Assembly: GCA_963734575.1 (NCBI GenBank)
Contig: CAVTHT010000004.1
Coordinates: forward strand, 372,001 to 436,000
Direction of reading: 5' to 3'
DNA from: CAIWHR01 sp963734575
GTDB taxonomy: Bacteria; Pseudomonadota; Gammaproteobacteria; Burkholderiales; Casimicrobiaceae
Length of the DNA stretch: 64,000 nucleotides
Below, in pieces: positions 19,896 through 28,886 of this stretch. The position numbers and the translations under genes were made by a program. Under the pieces are notes generated by a model. It saw only the letters and a program-made list of their open reading frames with translations. It made no database searches and was not told the DNA's origin. Position 1 is the first letter of the stretch. The number at the start of each line of letters is the position of its first letter.

Positions 19896-20606
19896 ATGAA
19901 CGACATCACGGTTGCCGAAGACCTGAACGAGATCAAGACGGTGCTCGAAGCCGCCCTGCTGGTTGCCGGCGAGCCGGTCTCCGCCGCGCAGCTCGGGCGA
20001 TTGTTCGACCCGCCGCTCGACGCGGAACTCGTCCGCCGTGTGCTCGATGACCTGCGCAACGACTGGAGCGCGCGTGCGGTGGAGCTCGTGCAGGTGGCGT
20101 CCGGCTGGCGCTTTCAGGGCAAGCCCTCGATTCAGAAGAATCTCGACCGGCTCACACCGGAAAAGCCGCCGCGCTACTCGCGGGCGGTGATGGAAACCCT
20201 GGCGATCATCGCCTATCAGCAACCCGTGACCCGCGGCGACATCGAAGCCATCCGCGGCGTCGCAGTGTCGACCAACGTGATCAAGACGCTGGAAGACCGC
20301 CAATGGGTCGAAGTCGTCGGCCACAAGGAAACGCCGGGCCGCCCGGCGCTCTACGCCACGACCAAGGCCTTTCTCGACGATCTCGGCCTCCGCTCGCTTT
20401 CCGAGCTACCTCCGCTGGCCGAGCTCGACGCTTCCCACCTGCTGGAGATGCCCGATGCACCAACCAAAGCCGCCGAAGCGCGGCTCGCGCTCGCGAGCCC
20501 GATCCTGGCACCGCCCCCCGAGCCAACCGACGAACCAGCAGCCGAGCATGGCGCTGCAGCAGATCGCGGAGAGCCTGGGCCCGGTTCGCCACAAATCGTC
20601 CACTGA
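19896..20606 (+). CDS. scpB: ScpB, chromosome segregation and condensation protein
   Basis: A 236-residue ScpB, which dimerises and bridges ScpA in the SMC complex through two winged-helix domains. The family core is clear: EAALLVAGEPVSAAQLGRLF, LVQVASGWRFQGKPS, and YSRAVMETLAIIAYQQPVTR followed by GDIEAIRGVAVST. VVGHKETPGRPALYATTKAF ends the second domain. The C-terminal ~60 residues are low-complexity Pro/Ala/Glu. I chose MNDITVAEDLN; another ATG lies six codons upstream. Its 3' end overlaps rluB in another frame. Confidence 0.95.
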   Translation: MNDITVAEDLNEIKTVLEAALLVAGEPVSAAQLGRLFDPPLDAELVRRVLDDLRNDWSARAVELVQVASGWRFQGKPSIQKNLDRLTPEKPPRYSRAVMETLAIIAYQQPVTRGDIEAIRGVAVSTNVIKTLEDRQWVEVVGHKETPGRPALYATTKAFLDDLGLRSLSELPPLAELDASHLLEMPDAPTKAAEARLALASPILAPPPEPTDEPAAEHGAAADRGEPGPGSPQIVH

Positions 20607-21990
20607 CGAGGTCTTCACCGAGCCGCAACGCCTGCACAAGGTGCTGGCGTCGTGCGGGTTCGGCTCGCGCCGGCACATGGAGGAGATGATCCTCGCCGGC
20701 CGCATCACCGTGAATCGCGAGCCCGCCGACGTCGGCCAGAAAGTGAGTCCCGGCGACGAGGTACGCATCAACGGCGAGCTCGTGAAAGTGCGCTTCGCCG
20801 AGCCGCGCGCGCGCATCCTCATGTACCACAAGCCCGCGGGCGAGATCGTCACGCGCGACGACCCCGAAGGCCGGCCGACGGTGTTCGAGAAGTTGCCCAA
20901 CATCGGCAACGGCAAGTGGATCGCGGTGGGTCGACTGGACTTCAACACCGAGGGCCTGCTGCTGTTCACCAACTCCGGCGACCTGGCCAACCGCATGATG
21001 CATCCGCGCTACGAAGTCGAGCGCGAGTATGCGGTGCGGCTCATGGGCACGCTTGCACCGGAGCAGCAGCAGCAATTGCTTTCGGGCATCGAGCTCGACG
21101 ACGGCCCGGGCAAGGTTGAGAAGATCTGGGAGGGGGAGCCGGGCGAAGGCTCCAACCACTGGTACCACGTCGTACTCAAGGAAGGTCGCAATCGCGAAGT
21201 GCGGCGGTTGTTCGAGGCGCTGGGCCTCACCGTCAGCCGCCTGATCCGCACGCGTTACGGTCCCGTGGCGATGCCGTCGCGCCTCAAGCGCGCGCAGATG
21301 CTGGAGCTCACGGCGGAAGAGGTCGGTGCGGTCCTCACCAGTGCCGGGATGAAGACGGCCCCGCCGAAGCAGGGACCGCGTCCCGCGGCGAAAGGTGCAG
21401 CGGGCCAGCCGCGACCGCAGGGCAAGCCGAATCGCGGGCAGCGGCCGCACGGCGGTCCCGGTGGTGGCTATCCGCGCCAGGACGGCGAGATCAACGGCAA
21501 CGTCGAGCCTCGCGCGGGCGCACGTCCGCCCGGCGGTCCGCGTGCACCCGGGCAGGGCAAGCCACGTCGGCCGGGTGGGGGTCAGGGCCGGCCGCCTGGT
21601 GCGCCGGGACAGGCGTTCTTCGCGCGTGGTGGGGGCAAGGGCGCACCGCGTTTCGCCCCCAATGATCGCCAGACCAGCGCGCCGCATTCGCGCACGACCC
21701 TGACGATTCCCGGGGCCATTCCGGAAGGTCTGCCGGGTACTTCCGGCCCGCGGCCGCGCGGGCCCGGGAGCGGGGGTGGCAAGGGACCCGGAAGTGGCGG
21801 CGGCAAGGGGCCCGGCAGCGGCGGTACCAGAGGCCCGGGCAGCGGCGGCAAGAATTTTGGAGGCGCCGGCAAGGGACCGCGGCCGAAGGGACCGCGCCCG
21901 CCGCGGGTGCATGCCGACGACGATAATCGCGGTAACCGCGCGCCGGCGGACAGCACACCCGCCCTCGCGGACGAAGACTTCAACCGCTGA
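20548..21990 (+). CDS. rluB: 23S rRNA pseudouridine synthase RluB with long Gly-rich tail
   Basis: A pseudouridine synthase of the RsuA/RluB group. The S4 domain RLHKVLASCGFGSRRHMEEM is followed by the catalytic segment VGRLDFNTEGLLLFTNSGDL and the C-terminal KEGRNREVRRLFEALGL; scpAB neighbours support RluB. The start is uncertain. An ATG at 20455 with an upstream GGAG would overlap scpB by 152 bp, whereas the ATG at 20548 overlaps by 59 bp and still includes the whole S4 domain. After about residue 270 comes a 200-residue Gly/Pro/Arg/Lys-rich disordered tail with tandem repeats, as often seen in betaproteobacterial RluB. The tail probably binds RNA non-specifically, which is inference. Confidence 0.92.
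   Translation: MALQQIAESLGPVRHKSSTDEVFTEPQRLHKVLASCGFGSRRHMEEMILAGRITVNREPADVGQKVSPGDEVRINGELVKVRFAEPRARILMYHKPAGEIVTRDDPEGRPTVFEKLPNIGNGKWIAVGRLDFNTEGLLLFTNSGDLANRMMHPRYEVEREYAVRLMGTLAPEQQQQLLSGIELDDGPGKVEKIWEGEPGEGSNHWYHVVLKEGRNREVRRLFEALGLTVSRLIRTRYGPVAMPSRLKRAQMLELTAEEVGAVLTSAGMKTAPPKQGPRPAAKGAAGQPRPQGKPNRGQRPHGGPGGGYPRQDGEINGNVEPRAGARPPGGPRAPGQGKPRRPGGGQGRPPGAPGQAFFARGGGKGAPRFAPNDRQTSAPHSRTTLTIPGAIPEGLPGTSGPRPRGPGSGGGKGPGSGGGKGPGSGGTRGPGSGGKNFGGAGKGPRPKGPRPPRVHADDDNRGNRAPADSTPALADEDFNR
21760..21852 (+). repeat. tandem 24-bp repeats in the rluB tail
   Basis: Four near-identical 24-bp units encode GPGSGGG, KGPGSGGG, KGPGSGGT and RGPGSGGK. They lie in the disordered basic tail of RluB. The units differ at synonymous positions, so they are not a fresh duplication. 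Confidence 0.85.
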
Positions 21991-22021
21991 GCGACGGGGC
22001 CGGTCGCGGTAGCGGTCGGCT

Positions 22022-22834
22022 TCAGTCCTGCCCGTTGCGCGGCCCGCCGAAGCGTGGCGGGCGTTTCGCGAGGAAGGCTTCGATGCCTTCGACGAAGTCG
22101 GCCGTTGCGGTGCACTGGCCGAACGACAGTGCCTCCGCCTGCAGTTGCTCGCTCAGCGTGCTCGTCGAGGATCGCTGCAACAGTCGCTTCATGCCCGTGA
22201 GCGCTGCGTGCGGACCCGCGAGGATCGAGTCGACCCACGCCTGTGTCGCTGCCGCGAGCGACTCGCGCGGCACCACGCGGTTGACGATGCCGAGCCGCAA
22301 CGCTTCCTGAGCGTCGAAGCGCTCCCCGAGCGCGAGCAACTCCATGGCTTTCTTGGCGCCGACCAGTCGCGGCAACGTGTAGGTTCCTCCGCCATCCGGG
22401 GTCAACGCGATGTTGCGGTACGCCGACGCGAAGTACGCATCGTCGGCGGCAACGGCGAGATCGCATGCGCCGACGAGCGACAGCCCGAATCCGGCGACGG
22501 CGCCGTGCACGCTCGCGATCACCGGCGCGGGCATCCGGCGCAGATGCTCGATGGCGGCGTGCAGCCCTTGCACCATTGCCGTGAACCACGCCTGCCGCTC
22601 TGCGGCCGGCGCGTCCAGCTTTTCCGCAAACGTGCGCAGGTCACCGCCGGCCATGAAGTGCTTGCCGGCACCGCGCACGACGACGCAGCGCACATCCGGA
22701 TCGCCGGCCAGCGCCGTCGCGTGTGCCACGAGCGCGTCCATCATGGCGAGATCGAGCGTGTTGAGCGCGTCGGGACGATTGAGCGTCAGCGTGGCGAGCG
22801 CACCATCGCGATCGAGCAGGACGGAGGAGTTCAT
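22022..22834 (-). CDS. enoyl-CoA hydratase/isomerase (crotonase family)
   Basis: A 270-residue crotonase-fold enzyme acting on an acyl-CoA. The oxyanion-hole segments are GKHFMAGGDLRTFAE and HGAVAGFGLSLVGACDLAVA. The catalytic loop reads YRNIALTPDGGGTYTLPRLV. The aspartate in TPDGG replaces the glutamate of classical hydratases and resembles PaaG-type isomerases, so an isomerase or other crotonase reaction is as likely as hydration. I prefer the ATG at 22834 (MNSSVLLDRDG) over one seven codons upstream. It converges on rluB with a 31-bp gap and stands alone, so no pathway can be assigned. Confidence 0.87.
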   Translation of the reverse strand: MNSSVLLDRDGALATLTLNRPDALNTLDLAMMDALVAHATALAGDPDVRCVVVRGAGKHFMAGGDLRTFAEKLDAPAAERQAWFTAMVQGLHAAIEHLRRMPAPVIASVHGAVAGFGLSLVGACDLAVAADDAYFASAYRNIALTPDGGGTYTLPRLVGAKKAMELLALGERFDAQEALRLGIVNRVVPRESLAAATQAWVDSILAGPHAALTGMKRLLQRSSTSTLSEQLQAEALSFGQCTATADFVEGIEAFLAKRPPRFGGPRNGQD

Positions 22835-22915
22835 CGCAGCAAGTGTGTGATGCATGCCATTGCGGCACCGGGCGCGATCGAGTCTAGCACGCGGGTCGCA
22901 CGTGAGCGGCCGGCG

Positions 22916-24115
22916 TCACCCCGACTCGCGCAGCTCGAGACCCTCGCGAAACGGGCTCGATGTCTCGAGCTCCTCGACGGTGCGTGCGACCTGTCCCCGC
23001 TCGTGCGCGCAGAACTCCGCAATGGCCCTGCGGAACGCGGGATCGGCGACCGCGTGGGCCGAATACGTCGTCACCGGCAGAAGGCCGCGCGCAAGCTTGT
23101 GCACGCCCTGTGCGCCGCCTTCGAAGCGACGCAACCCGTGCTCGATGCAGAACTCGATCGCCTGGTAGTAGCACGCCTCGAAGTGCAGCCCCGGGATGTG
23201 CTCCGTGGCACCCCAGTAGCGGCCCCACATCGCATCCGCGTCGTGCACGTCGAGCGCCGCGCACACGCGCTCGCCGTCGCGCCAGCCCTGCACCAGGAGC
23301 AGGTTGCCGGGCATGCTGCGGCCGATGCGCAGGAAGAAGTCACGCGAGAGATACGCGGTCGATCCGTGCATCCGGTAGGTGTTCTGGTAGCAGCGGTAGA
23401 AGAAATCCCAGTCCGCATCGGTGATGTCGGCGCCCCGTACGCGCGTGAACTGCACACCGGCTTCGGCGAGCTTCCTGCGGTCCTGCTTCACTTTCTTGCG
23501 CTTGGCGTGATTGAACGCGGCGAGGAAATCGTCGAAGGACGCGTAGCCGGGATTCTCCCAGTGGAACTGCACTCCGGTGCGCACCATCATGCCGAGCGCG
23601 GCACATTCCTGCGCTTCGGCGTGCGTGGAAAAAAGCACGTGCAATGACGAGTAGCCGCCACGTCCGTCGTGCACCAGCCGCAATGCCCGGTCGAGGAGAG
23701 CCTCGCGCAAGACAGGATCCGGCGCGAGCAGGCGGGCGCCGGGCGCCGGCGTGAACGGGATGGCGACGACGAGCTTCGGGTAGTACCGGCGTCCGTGGCG
23801 GCGGTAGGCGTCGGCCCAGCTCCAATCGAACACGTACTCGCCATACGAGTGGGTCTTGGCATACAGCGGCAACGCCCCCAGGAGCTCGGTCCCCTGCCAC
23901 GCGGTCATCGGGCGGGCGGTCCAGCCGGTCTCCGGCGTGGCGCAACCGGCTTGCTCGAGGGCCGTGAGGAACGCGTGCGACAGCAGCGGTTGGCCGACGG
24001 CCAGGGCATCCCATGCGGCCGGATCGATCGCGGCGAGCGGCACGTCGTCGCGAATGACCCGTGTGGTCAAGGCTTGCGGAAGCGCGGCGGCAGGGAATGA
24101 GGACGTTTTGGACAT
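22916..24115 (-). CDS. FemAB-like GNAT-fold acyltransferase (DUF482/COG3146)
   Basis: A 399-residue protein of the DUF482 family, annotated elsewhere as peptidoglycan biosynthesis/recognition or GNAT-like. Typical segments are LSHAFLTALEQAGCATPETG near the start, EYVFDWSWADAYRRHG, YYPKLVVAIPFTPAPGARLL, FLAAFNHAKRKKVKQDRRKL, and HFEACYYQAIEFCIEHGLRR close to the end. The fold suggests transfer of an acyl or aminoacyl group, but no substrate is known for this family. The frame is open for another 39 codons upstream; I chose the ATG at 24115, near the family's usual start. It is probably monocistronic. Confidence 0.85.
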   Translation of the reverse strand: MSKTSSFPAAALPQALTTRVIRDDVPLAAIDPAAWDALAVGQPLLSHAFLTALEQAGCATPETGWTARPMTAWQGTELLGALPLYAKTHSYGEYVFDWSWADAYRRHGRRYYPKLVVAIPFTPAPGARLLAPDPVLREALLDRALRLVHDGRGGYSSLHVLFSTHAEAQECAALGMMVRTGVQFHWENPGYASFDDFLAAFNHAKRKKVKQDRRKLAEAGVQFTRVRGADITDADWDFFYRCYQNTYRMHGSTAYLSRDFFLRIGRSMPGNLLLVQGWRDGERVCAALDVHDADAMWGRYWGATEHIPGLHFEACYYQAIEFCIEHGLRRFEGGAQGVHKLARGLLPVTTYSAHAVADPAFRRAIAEFCAHERGQVARTVEELETSSPFREGLELRESG

Positions 24116-24341
24116 TGCCGGAATGCTACAAGACGCCGCGCTCCAGTGGCTGGGCCGTGCCGCACGAGAGTGCATGACCGCCCGGGTGACGCATGGTTCA
24201 CGCGGCGTGTTCGGGCTCGACGCGCGCGGCACGGCCGGGAAGGGACATTAGTGCGCTGCGCGTGCAGAGGCGTCGCCGGGACGCGCGGCCCGGTGTCCGG
24301 TGGTGTAATCTGCACGGTCCCGACCTCCGCCCGCCGCCGCC

Positions 24342-24680
24342 ATGAAGAAGATCGAAGCGATCATCAAGCCGTTCAAGCTCGACGAGGTCCGTGAAGCGCT
24401 GTCCGACATCGGCGTCACTGGCCTCACCGTGACCGAGGTGAAGGGCTTCGGCCGTCAGAAGGGGCACACCGAGCTCTATCGCGGCGCCGAGTACGTGGTC
24501 GATTTCCTGCCGAAGGTGAAGGTCGAGCTCATCATCGCCGACGGGCAGGTCGATCGCGCGATCGAGGCGATCGTCACGGCCGCCCGCACCGGCAAGATCG
24601 GCGACGGCAAGATCTTCGTCACCGACGTCGACCAGGTGGTGCGTATCCGCACGGGCGAAAGCGGCGAAGCGGCCGTCTAG
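24342..24680 (+). CDS. glnB: PII nitrogen-regulatory signal protein
   Basis: A 112-residue PII protein. The T-loop reads GHTELYRGAEYVVDFLPK with Tyr51, the residue uridylylated by GlnD, in the expected place. The B-loop TAARTGKIGDGKIFV and C-loop KIFVTDVDQVVRIRTGE complete the ATP and 2-oxoglutarate site. PII senses energy, 2-oxoglutarate and glutamine status and controls GlnE and NtrB. glnE itself lies at 41.8-44.5 kb in this window. GlnB versus GlnK cannot be fully separated by sequence; the absence of amtB next door favours GlnB. I saw no sigma-54 (TGGCA-N7-TGC) promoter upstream. Confidence 0.95.
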   Translation: MKKIEAIIKPFKLDEVREALSDIGVTGLTVTEVKGFGRQKGHTELYRGAEYVVDFLPKVKVELIIADGQVDRAIEAIVTAARTGKIGDGKIFVTDVDQVVRIRTGESGEAAV

Positions 24681-24787
24681 AGGTGCTTGCGCAGGGATGC
24701 GCAATCTCGTCGACACGCGCGGGCGCTGACGCGACGCTTGTCGCGGCACGCACGGGAACCGTCGTGCGATTGCAGCAGCTGCAGCGC

Positions 24788-26486
24788 ATGATCGGTGCTC
24801 GATGCAAGCGTTTCCGTGCGGATCGTGGCGCGGTCATGCTTGCGTGGACGCTCGCACTGCCGGGCTTCGCTGCGTTCGTCTCCCAAGCCGCCGCCGCGGT
24901 GAATGCGGTGCCGGTGGTCACCGGGCTTGCGTCGCCCGTCGAGATCACCCATGCCGGCGACGGCTCCGCGCGGCTGTTCGTCGTGGAGCAAGGCGGACGC
25001 ATCCGCATCGTGCGCGGCAACAGCATCGCGGCGACGCCGTTTCTGGACATCTCGTCGCGCGTGAGCGCCGGGGGCGAACGCGGGCTTCTTGGGCTCGCGT
25101 TCCACCCGCAGTTCCGGTCGAACGGACGCTTGTTCGTGAATTACACGCGCGGCGGCGATGGCGCGACGGTGATCGCGAGCTACCGCGTGATGCCGTTCGC
25201 GGCGGACACCGCCGACCCCGCGTCGGAGCAGGTTCTGCTCACCATCGCGCAGCCGTTCTCGAATCACAACGGCGGCACGATCCGGTTCGGCCCCGACGGC
25301 TATCTTTACATCGGCATGGGTGACGGCGGTTCGGGCAACGATCCCGGCAATCGCGCGCAGGACGTGCAGACGCTCCTGGGCAAGCTCCTGCGCATCGACG
25401 TCGATGGCGGGGTTCCGTATGCCATTCCGCCGAGCAATCCTTTCGCGTCCGGCGGGGGTATGCCGGAGATCTTTGCGCTCGGCTTGCGTAACCCGTGGAA
25501 GTTCAGCTTCGACCGCGGCACTGGCGACCTCTACGTCGCCGATGTCGGGCAGGACGCACGCGAGGAAATCGACTTCGTGCCTGACGGCCAGGGGCGTGGC
25601 GCGAACTTCGGATGGCGCGTGATGGAGGGATTGCGCTGCACCGGCCTCGGTGGCGGGCCCGCCTGCAATGCACCCGCATTGACGCTGCCCGTCTTCGACT
25701 ACGGCCGGGATCAGGGGTGCTCCGTCATCGGCGGCTACGTGCACCGAGGCAGCGACGCCGGGACGCTCGCCGGCCGCTATGTGTTTGCCGACTATTGCTC
25801 CGGGCGCATCTCTGCGCTCTCGCGCGATGCAGCCGGTGCATGGCGCGCGGAACTCGTCCTGCAACGCGGTGCGGGCATCACTTCCTTCGGCGAGGACGAG
25901 CGTGGCGGCCTGTACTTCGCCGACGGCCCGGCAATCTATCGCCTGCTGGATGACACTTCGCCGCAGGTGGTTACCGTGGTGGAGTACTACAACGCGGGGC
26001 TCGATCATTATTTCGTGACCAGCCTGCCGCTGGAGATCGACGCACTCGACCGCGGTGTCCTGGCGGGCTGGGCGCGCACCGGTGCGGCATTCGGGGCATA
26101 CGCCCACGCGACGGCGGGCATCGCTCCGGTGTGCCGCTTCTACCTGCCGCCGCGGCTCGGGCGATTCGCACTTCTATTCGGCGGCGCCGGAGGAGTGCGC
26201 GCTGGTTGCGCAGCGCTATCCGGCGTTCGTGCTCGAAAGTCCCGAGGCGTTCGCGCTCGCGCCCGCGCCGGATGGCATCTGCCCGATCGGGTTCGTGCCT
26301 CTGTATCGCCTGTGGAATGCGCGCCGCGACACCAATCACCGTTACACCACCAGCGCGTCCGAGCGCGACGCCATGGTCGCCCGCGGCTATGTGGCCGAAG
26401 GACAGGGTCCGGACTGCCGTCGCCATGTGCGCCGTTCCGTGATCGCGTCGCTTGATGCGCGTCAAGGGCACGGGGCCGCGCGTTGA
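24788..26486 (+). CDS. exported PQQ-type glucose/sorbosone dehydrogenase with C-terminal DUF5648, frameshifted
   Basis: An exported six-bladed beta-propeller sugar dehydrogenase of the soluble GdhB/Hhip family, about 565 residues. From the chosen ATG the signal peptide has a basic start (RCKRFR) and a hydrophobic core ending AFVSQAAAA. Family motifs are GGERGLLGLAFHPQF, YTRGGDGATVIASYRV, FSNHNGGTIRFGPDGYLYIG, GDGGSGNDPGNRAQD, FALGLRNPWKFSFDR and DVGQDAREEIDF. A DUF5648 module begins near residue 395 (VVEYYNAGLDHYFVTS). It changes frame near 26155-26165 and continues as SHFYSAAPEECALVAQRYP to a stop at 26484-26486. The DUF5648 half is thought to be an extracellular or surface module. I treat the break as one indel. 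Confidence 0.85.
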
Positions 26487-26598
26487 CCCCGGCCGAACGC
26501 TTTGCCAGAATCGGGCGATTAAACGACGGCGGTCCACGGGACGCCGTCCGATAAGATCCGGGCCGCTTGCAGCAGGTCCGCGCCCGTCTATCAAGCCC

Positions 26599-26604
26599 AG
26601 GAGG
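26599..26604 (+). promoter_or_regulatory. strong Shine-Dalgarno of the livK-like gene
   Basis: AGGAGG lies 5 nt before the first of two adjacent ATGs (26610) and 8 nt before the second (26613). It is one of few perfect Shine-Dalgarno sites in the window and suggests high expression of the binding protein. The 8-nt spacing to the second ATG is the more usual one. Confidence 0.7.
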
Positions 26605-26609
26605 AAGTC

Positions 26610-27762
26610 ATGATGCATCGTAAGCTGTTGCCGACGCTGGTCGCCGCGCTGCTGTTCGCCGCGGGCACCGCGTGCGCCGACATCAACGTCGGCGTTTCGC
26701 TGTCGGCCACCGGGCCGGCGGCCTCGCTCGGCATTCCGGAGAAGAACACGTTCGAGCTGCTGCCCGCGACGATCGGCGGCGAGAAGGTCAACTGGATCAT
26801 TCTCGACGACGGATCCGACACCACCAAGGCGGTGACGAACACGCGCAAGCTCATCAGCGAGGACAAGGTGGACGTCATCGTCGGCTCGACGATCACCCCG
26901 AACTCGCTGGCGATGGTCGATGTGATCGCGGATGCGGAAACGCCGATGATCGCGATGGCCGCCGGGGCGCAAGATCGTGGATCCCGCCAATCCCAAGACG
27001 CGCTGGGTCTTCAAGACGCCGCAAAACGACTCTCTCATGGCGGACGCGATCGTCGCGCACATGAAAGCCACCGGCGTGCGCACCATGGGTTATGTCGGCT
27101 TCAACGACGCTTACGGCGAAGGATGGCTGACGGAGATGAAGCGCTCGGCGGCAGCGGCCGGGATCAAGATGGTGGCCGAGGAGAAATACAACCGCAACGA
27201 TCCCTCCGTCACCGGCCAGGCGCTGAAGCTCATCTCCGCCAATCCGGACGCGATCCTGGTCGGCGCCTCGGGCACGCCCGCGGCGACGCCCCAGAAGGAG
27301 CTCGTCGCGCGCGGCTACAAGGGCAAGATCTACCAGACGCATGGCGCAGGCAATCCCGACTTCCTGCGCGTCGTCGGCAAGGACGGCGAGGGCACGGTGC
27401 TGCCCATCGGCCCCATGCTGGTGTACGAGCAGCTGCCCGACAGCAATCCGATCAAGAAGACGGCTGCCGAGTACATCACGAAGTACGAAGCCAAGTATGG
27501 CAAGGACTCGCGCAGCACGTTCGGCGGTCACGCATGGGACGCCTATCTGCTGCTGTCGCAGGCGATGCCCGAAGCGCTCAAGAAGGGCAAGCCCGGCACG
27601 CGCGAATTCCGCGCGGCGCTGCGCGATGCGCTCGAGAACACGCACGAGCTCGTCGCCACGCACGGCATCTTCACGATGTCGCCCAAGAACCACAATGGGC
27701 TCGACCAGCGGGCGAGCACGATGATTCGCATCGAAAACGGCAAGTGGGCGCTGGCGAAGTAA
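26610..27762 (+). CDS. periplasmic branched-chain amino acid ABC transporter substrate-binding protein, frameshifted
   Basis: A LivJ/LivK-type periplasmic binding protein of about 383 residues. The signal peptide is KLLPTLVAALLFAAGTACA, and the mature protein begins DINVGVSLSATGPAASLGI. Lobe I includes LISEDKVDVIVGSTITPNS and ETPMIAMAAGA. Near 26968 one extra base (ggggcgcaag) breaks the frame. The next frame continues VDPANPKTRWVFKTPQND, then VGFNDAYGEGWLTEMKR and HAWDAYLLLSQAMPEALK to the stop. It heads a transporter operon (livH, livMG, livF). Ligands of this family include leucine, other amino acids, amides, urea and aromatics, so the substrate is not fixed by sequence. Confidence 0.93.
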
Positions 27763-27780
27763 ACTCCGCCTGACGCTGCG

Positions 27781-27813
27781 AGGCCGGCTGCGCACGCCAC
27801 AGCCGGCCTTTTT
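27781..27813 (+). terminator. intrinsic terminator/attenuator between binding protein and permease genes
   Basis: A perfect 10-bp stem, AGGCCGGCTG (27781-27790) with CAGCCGGCCT (27800-27809), has a 9-nt loop and is followed by TTTTT. It lies 19 nt after the binding-protein stop and 33 nt before livH. Partial read-through here would give more binding protein than permease, a common arrangement in ABC importers. Confidence 0.85.
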
Positions 27814-27845
27814 GTTGCCTCCTGCCCACTCGACCTCGAGCCGCC

Positions 27846-28886
27846 GTGGACGTTGCGATCTTCTTCCTGCTGGTCCAGGACGGCATCACGAACGGTGCGA
27901 TCTACGCGCTCCTGGCGCTGGCGCTGGTGCTGGTGTTCGCAGTCACGCGCGTCATCTGGATTCCCTCCGGGGAATTCGTCGCGTACGGCACCTTGACCCT
28001 CGCGGGCCTGCAGCTCGGGAAGCCACCGGGCACCGTCGGCCTGCTCGCCGGCATGGCGCTCGTCGCCGGGATCATGGAGATTCACGCGTGCATGCAACGG
28101 CGCGAGATCGCGCGCATCCCGATGCAGCTCGCCCGCTGGACGGTCGTGCCGCTGCTGATCGCGGCAGCCGGCTGGCAGCTCGCGACGCAGAACCTGCCGT
28201 TCTGGGCGCAGGTGCTGCTGGCGCTCGCGCTGGTCACGCCACTCGGCCCGCTTCTTTATCGCATCGCGTACCAGCCGTTGGCCGAGGCGAGCGTGCTGGT
28301 GCTGCTCATCGTTTCCGTCGCCGTGCACTTCGCTCTCACGGGCCTCGGGCTGTGGTTCTTCGGCGCGGAGGGCTCGCGCACGCCGGCATTCGCGAGCGCG
28401 AGCTGGAAGATCGGCGCGATGACCATCAGTGCCCAGAGCGTGATCGTGGTGCTGACGAGTCTCGCGCTCATCGCCGCGCTCTACTTCTTCTTCGGCCGCA
28501 CGCTGTTCGGCAAGGCGTTGCGGGCGACGGCGCTGAACCGCGTCGGGGCGCGCCTCGTGGGCATCTCGCCCAATCTCGCGGGCTCGCTGACGTTCACGCT
28601 CGGTGCGCTCCTGTGCGCGTTCTCCGGCGTGCTCATCGGGCCGATCACCACGATCTACTATGACTCCGGCTTCCTGGTGTCGCTGAAAGGCTTCGTTGGC
28701 GCGATCATCGGCGGTCTCGCGAGCTATCCGCTGGCGGCGGCCGGCGCGCTCCTCGTGGGCGTGCTCGAGGCGTTCTCGTCGTTCTGGGCGAGCGGCTTCA
28801 AGGAAGTCATCGTGTTCACCCTGATCATCCCGGTCCTGCTCTGGCGCAGCCTCTCGGCGCGCCATCACGAAGAGGAGGAGGAGTGA
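27846..28886 (+). CDS. livH: LivH-type branched-chain amino acid ABC permease
   Basis: A 346-residue inner-membrane permease with about eight to nine hydrophobic helices. The start QDGITNGAIYALLALALVLV and the coupling region KALRATALNRVGARLVGISP (the EAA-like loop) are typical of LivH. IIGGLASYPLAAAGALLVGV and SSFWASGFKEVIVFTLIIPV close the protein. It starts with GTG at 27846. The C-terminus is an unusual HHEEEEE tail whose codons, gaggaggaggag, double as the Shine-Dalgarno for the next gene. The stop overlaps the livM start (GTGA). One segment (about residues 70-115) is less like LivH and may reflect a lineage insertion. Confidence 0.9.
   Translation: MDVAIFFLLVQDGITNGAIYALLALALVLVFAVTRVIWIPSGEFVAYGTLTLAGLQLGKPPGTVGLLAGMALVAGIMEIHACMQRREIARIPMQLARWTVVPLLIAAAGWQLATQNLPFWAQVLLALALVTPLGPLLYRIAYQPLAEASVLVLLIVSVAVHFALTGLGLWFFGAEGSRTPAFASASWKIGAMTISAQSVIVVLTSLALIAALYFFFGRTLFGKALRATALNRVGARLVGISPNLAGSLTFTLGALLCAFSGVLIGPITTIYYDSGFLVSLKGFVGAIIGGLASYPLAAAGALLVGVLEAFSSFWASGFKEVIVFTLIIPVLLWRSLSARHHEEEEE

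Noticed and set aside
24116..24341. A sigma-54 promoter for glnB
   Set aside because: No TGGCA-N7-TGC match in the gap; only a weak taatct near 24305.
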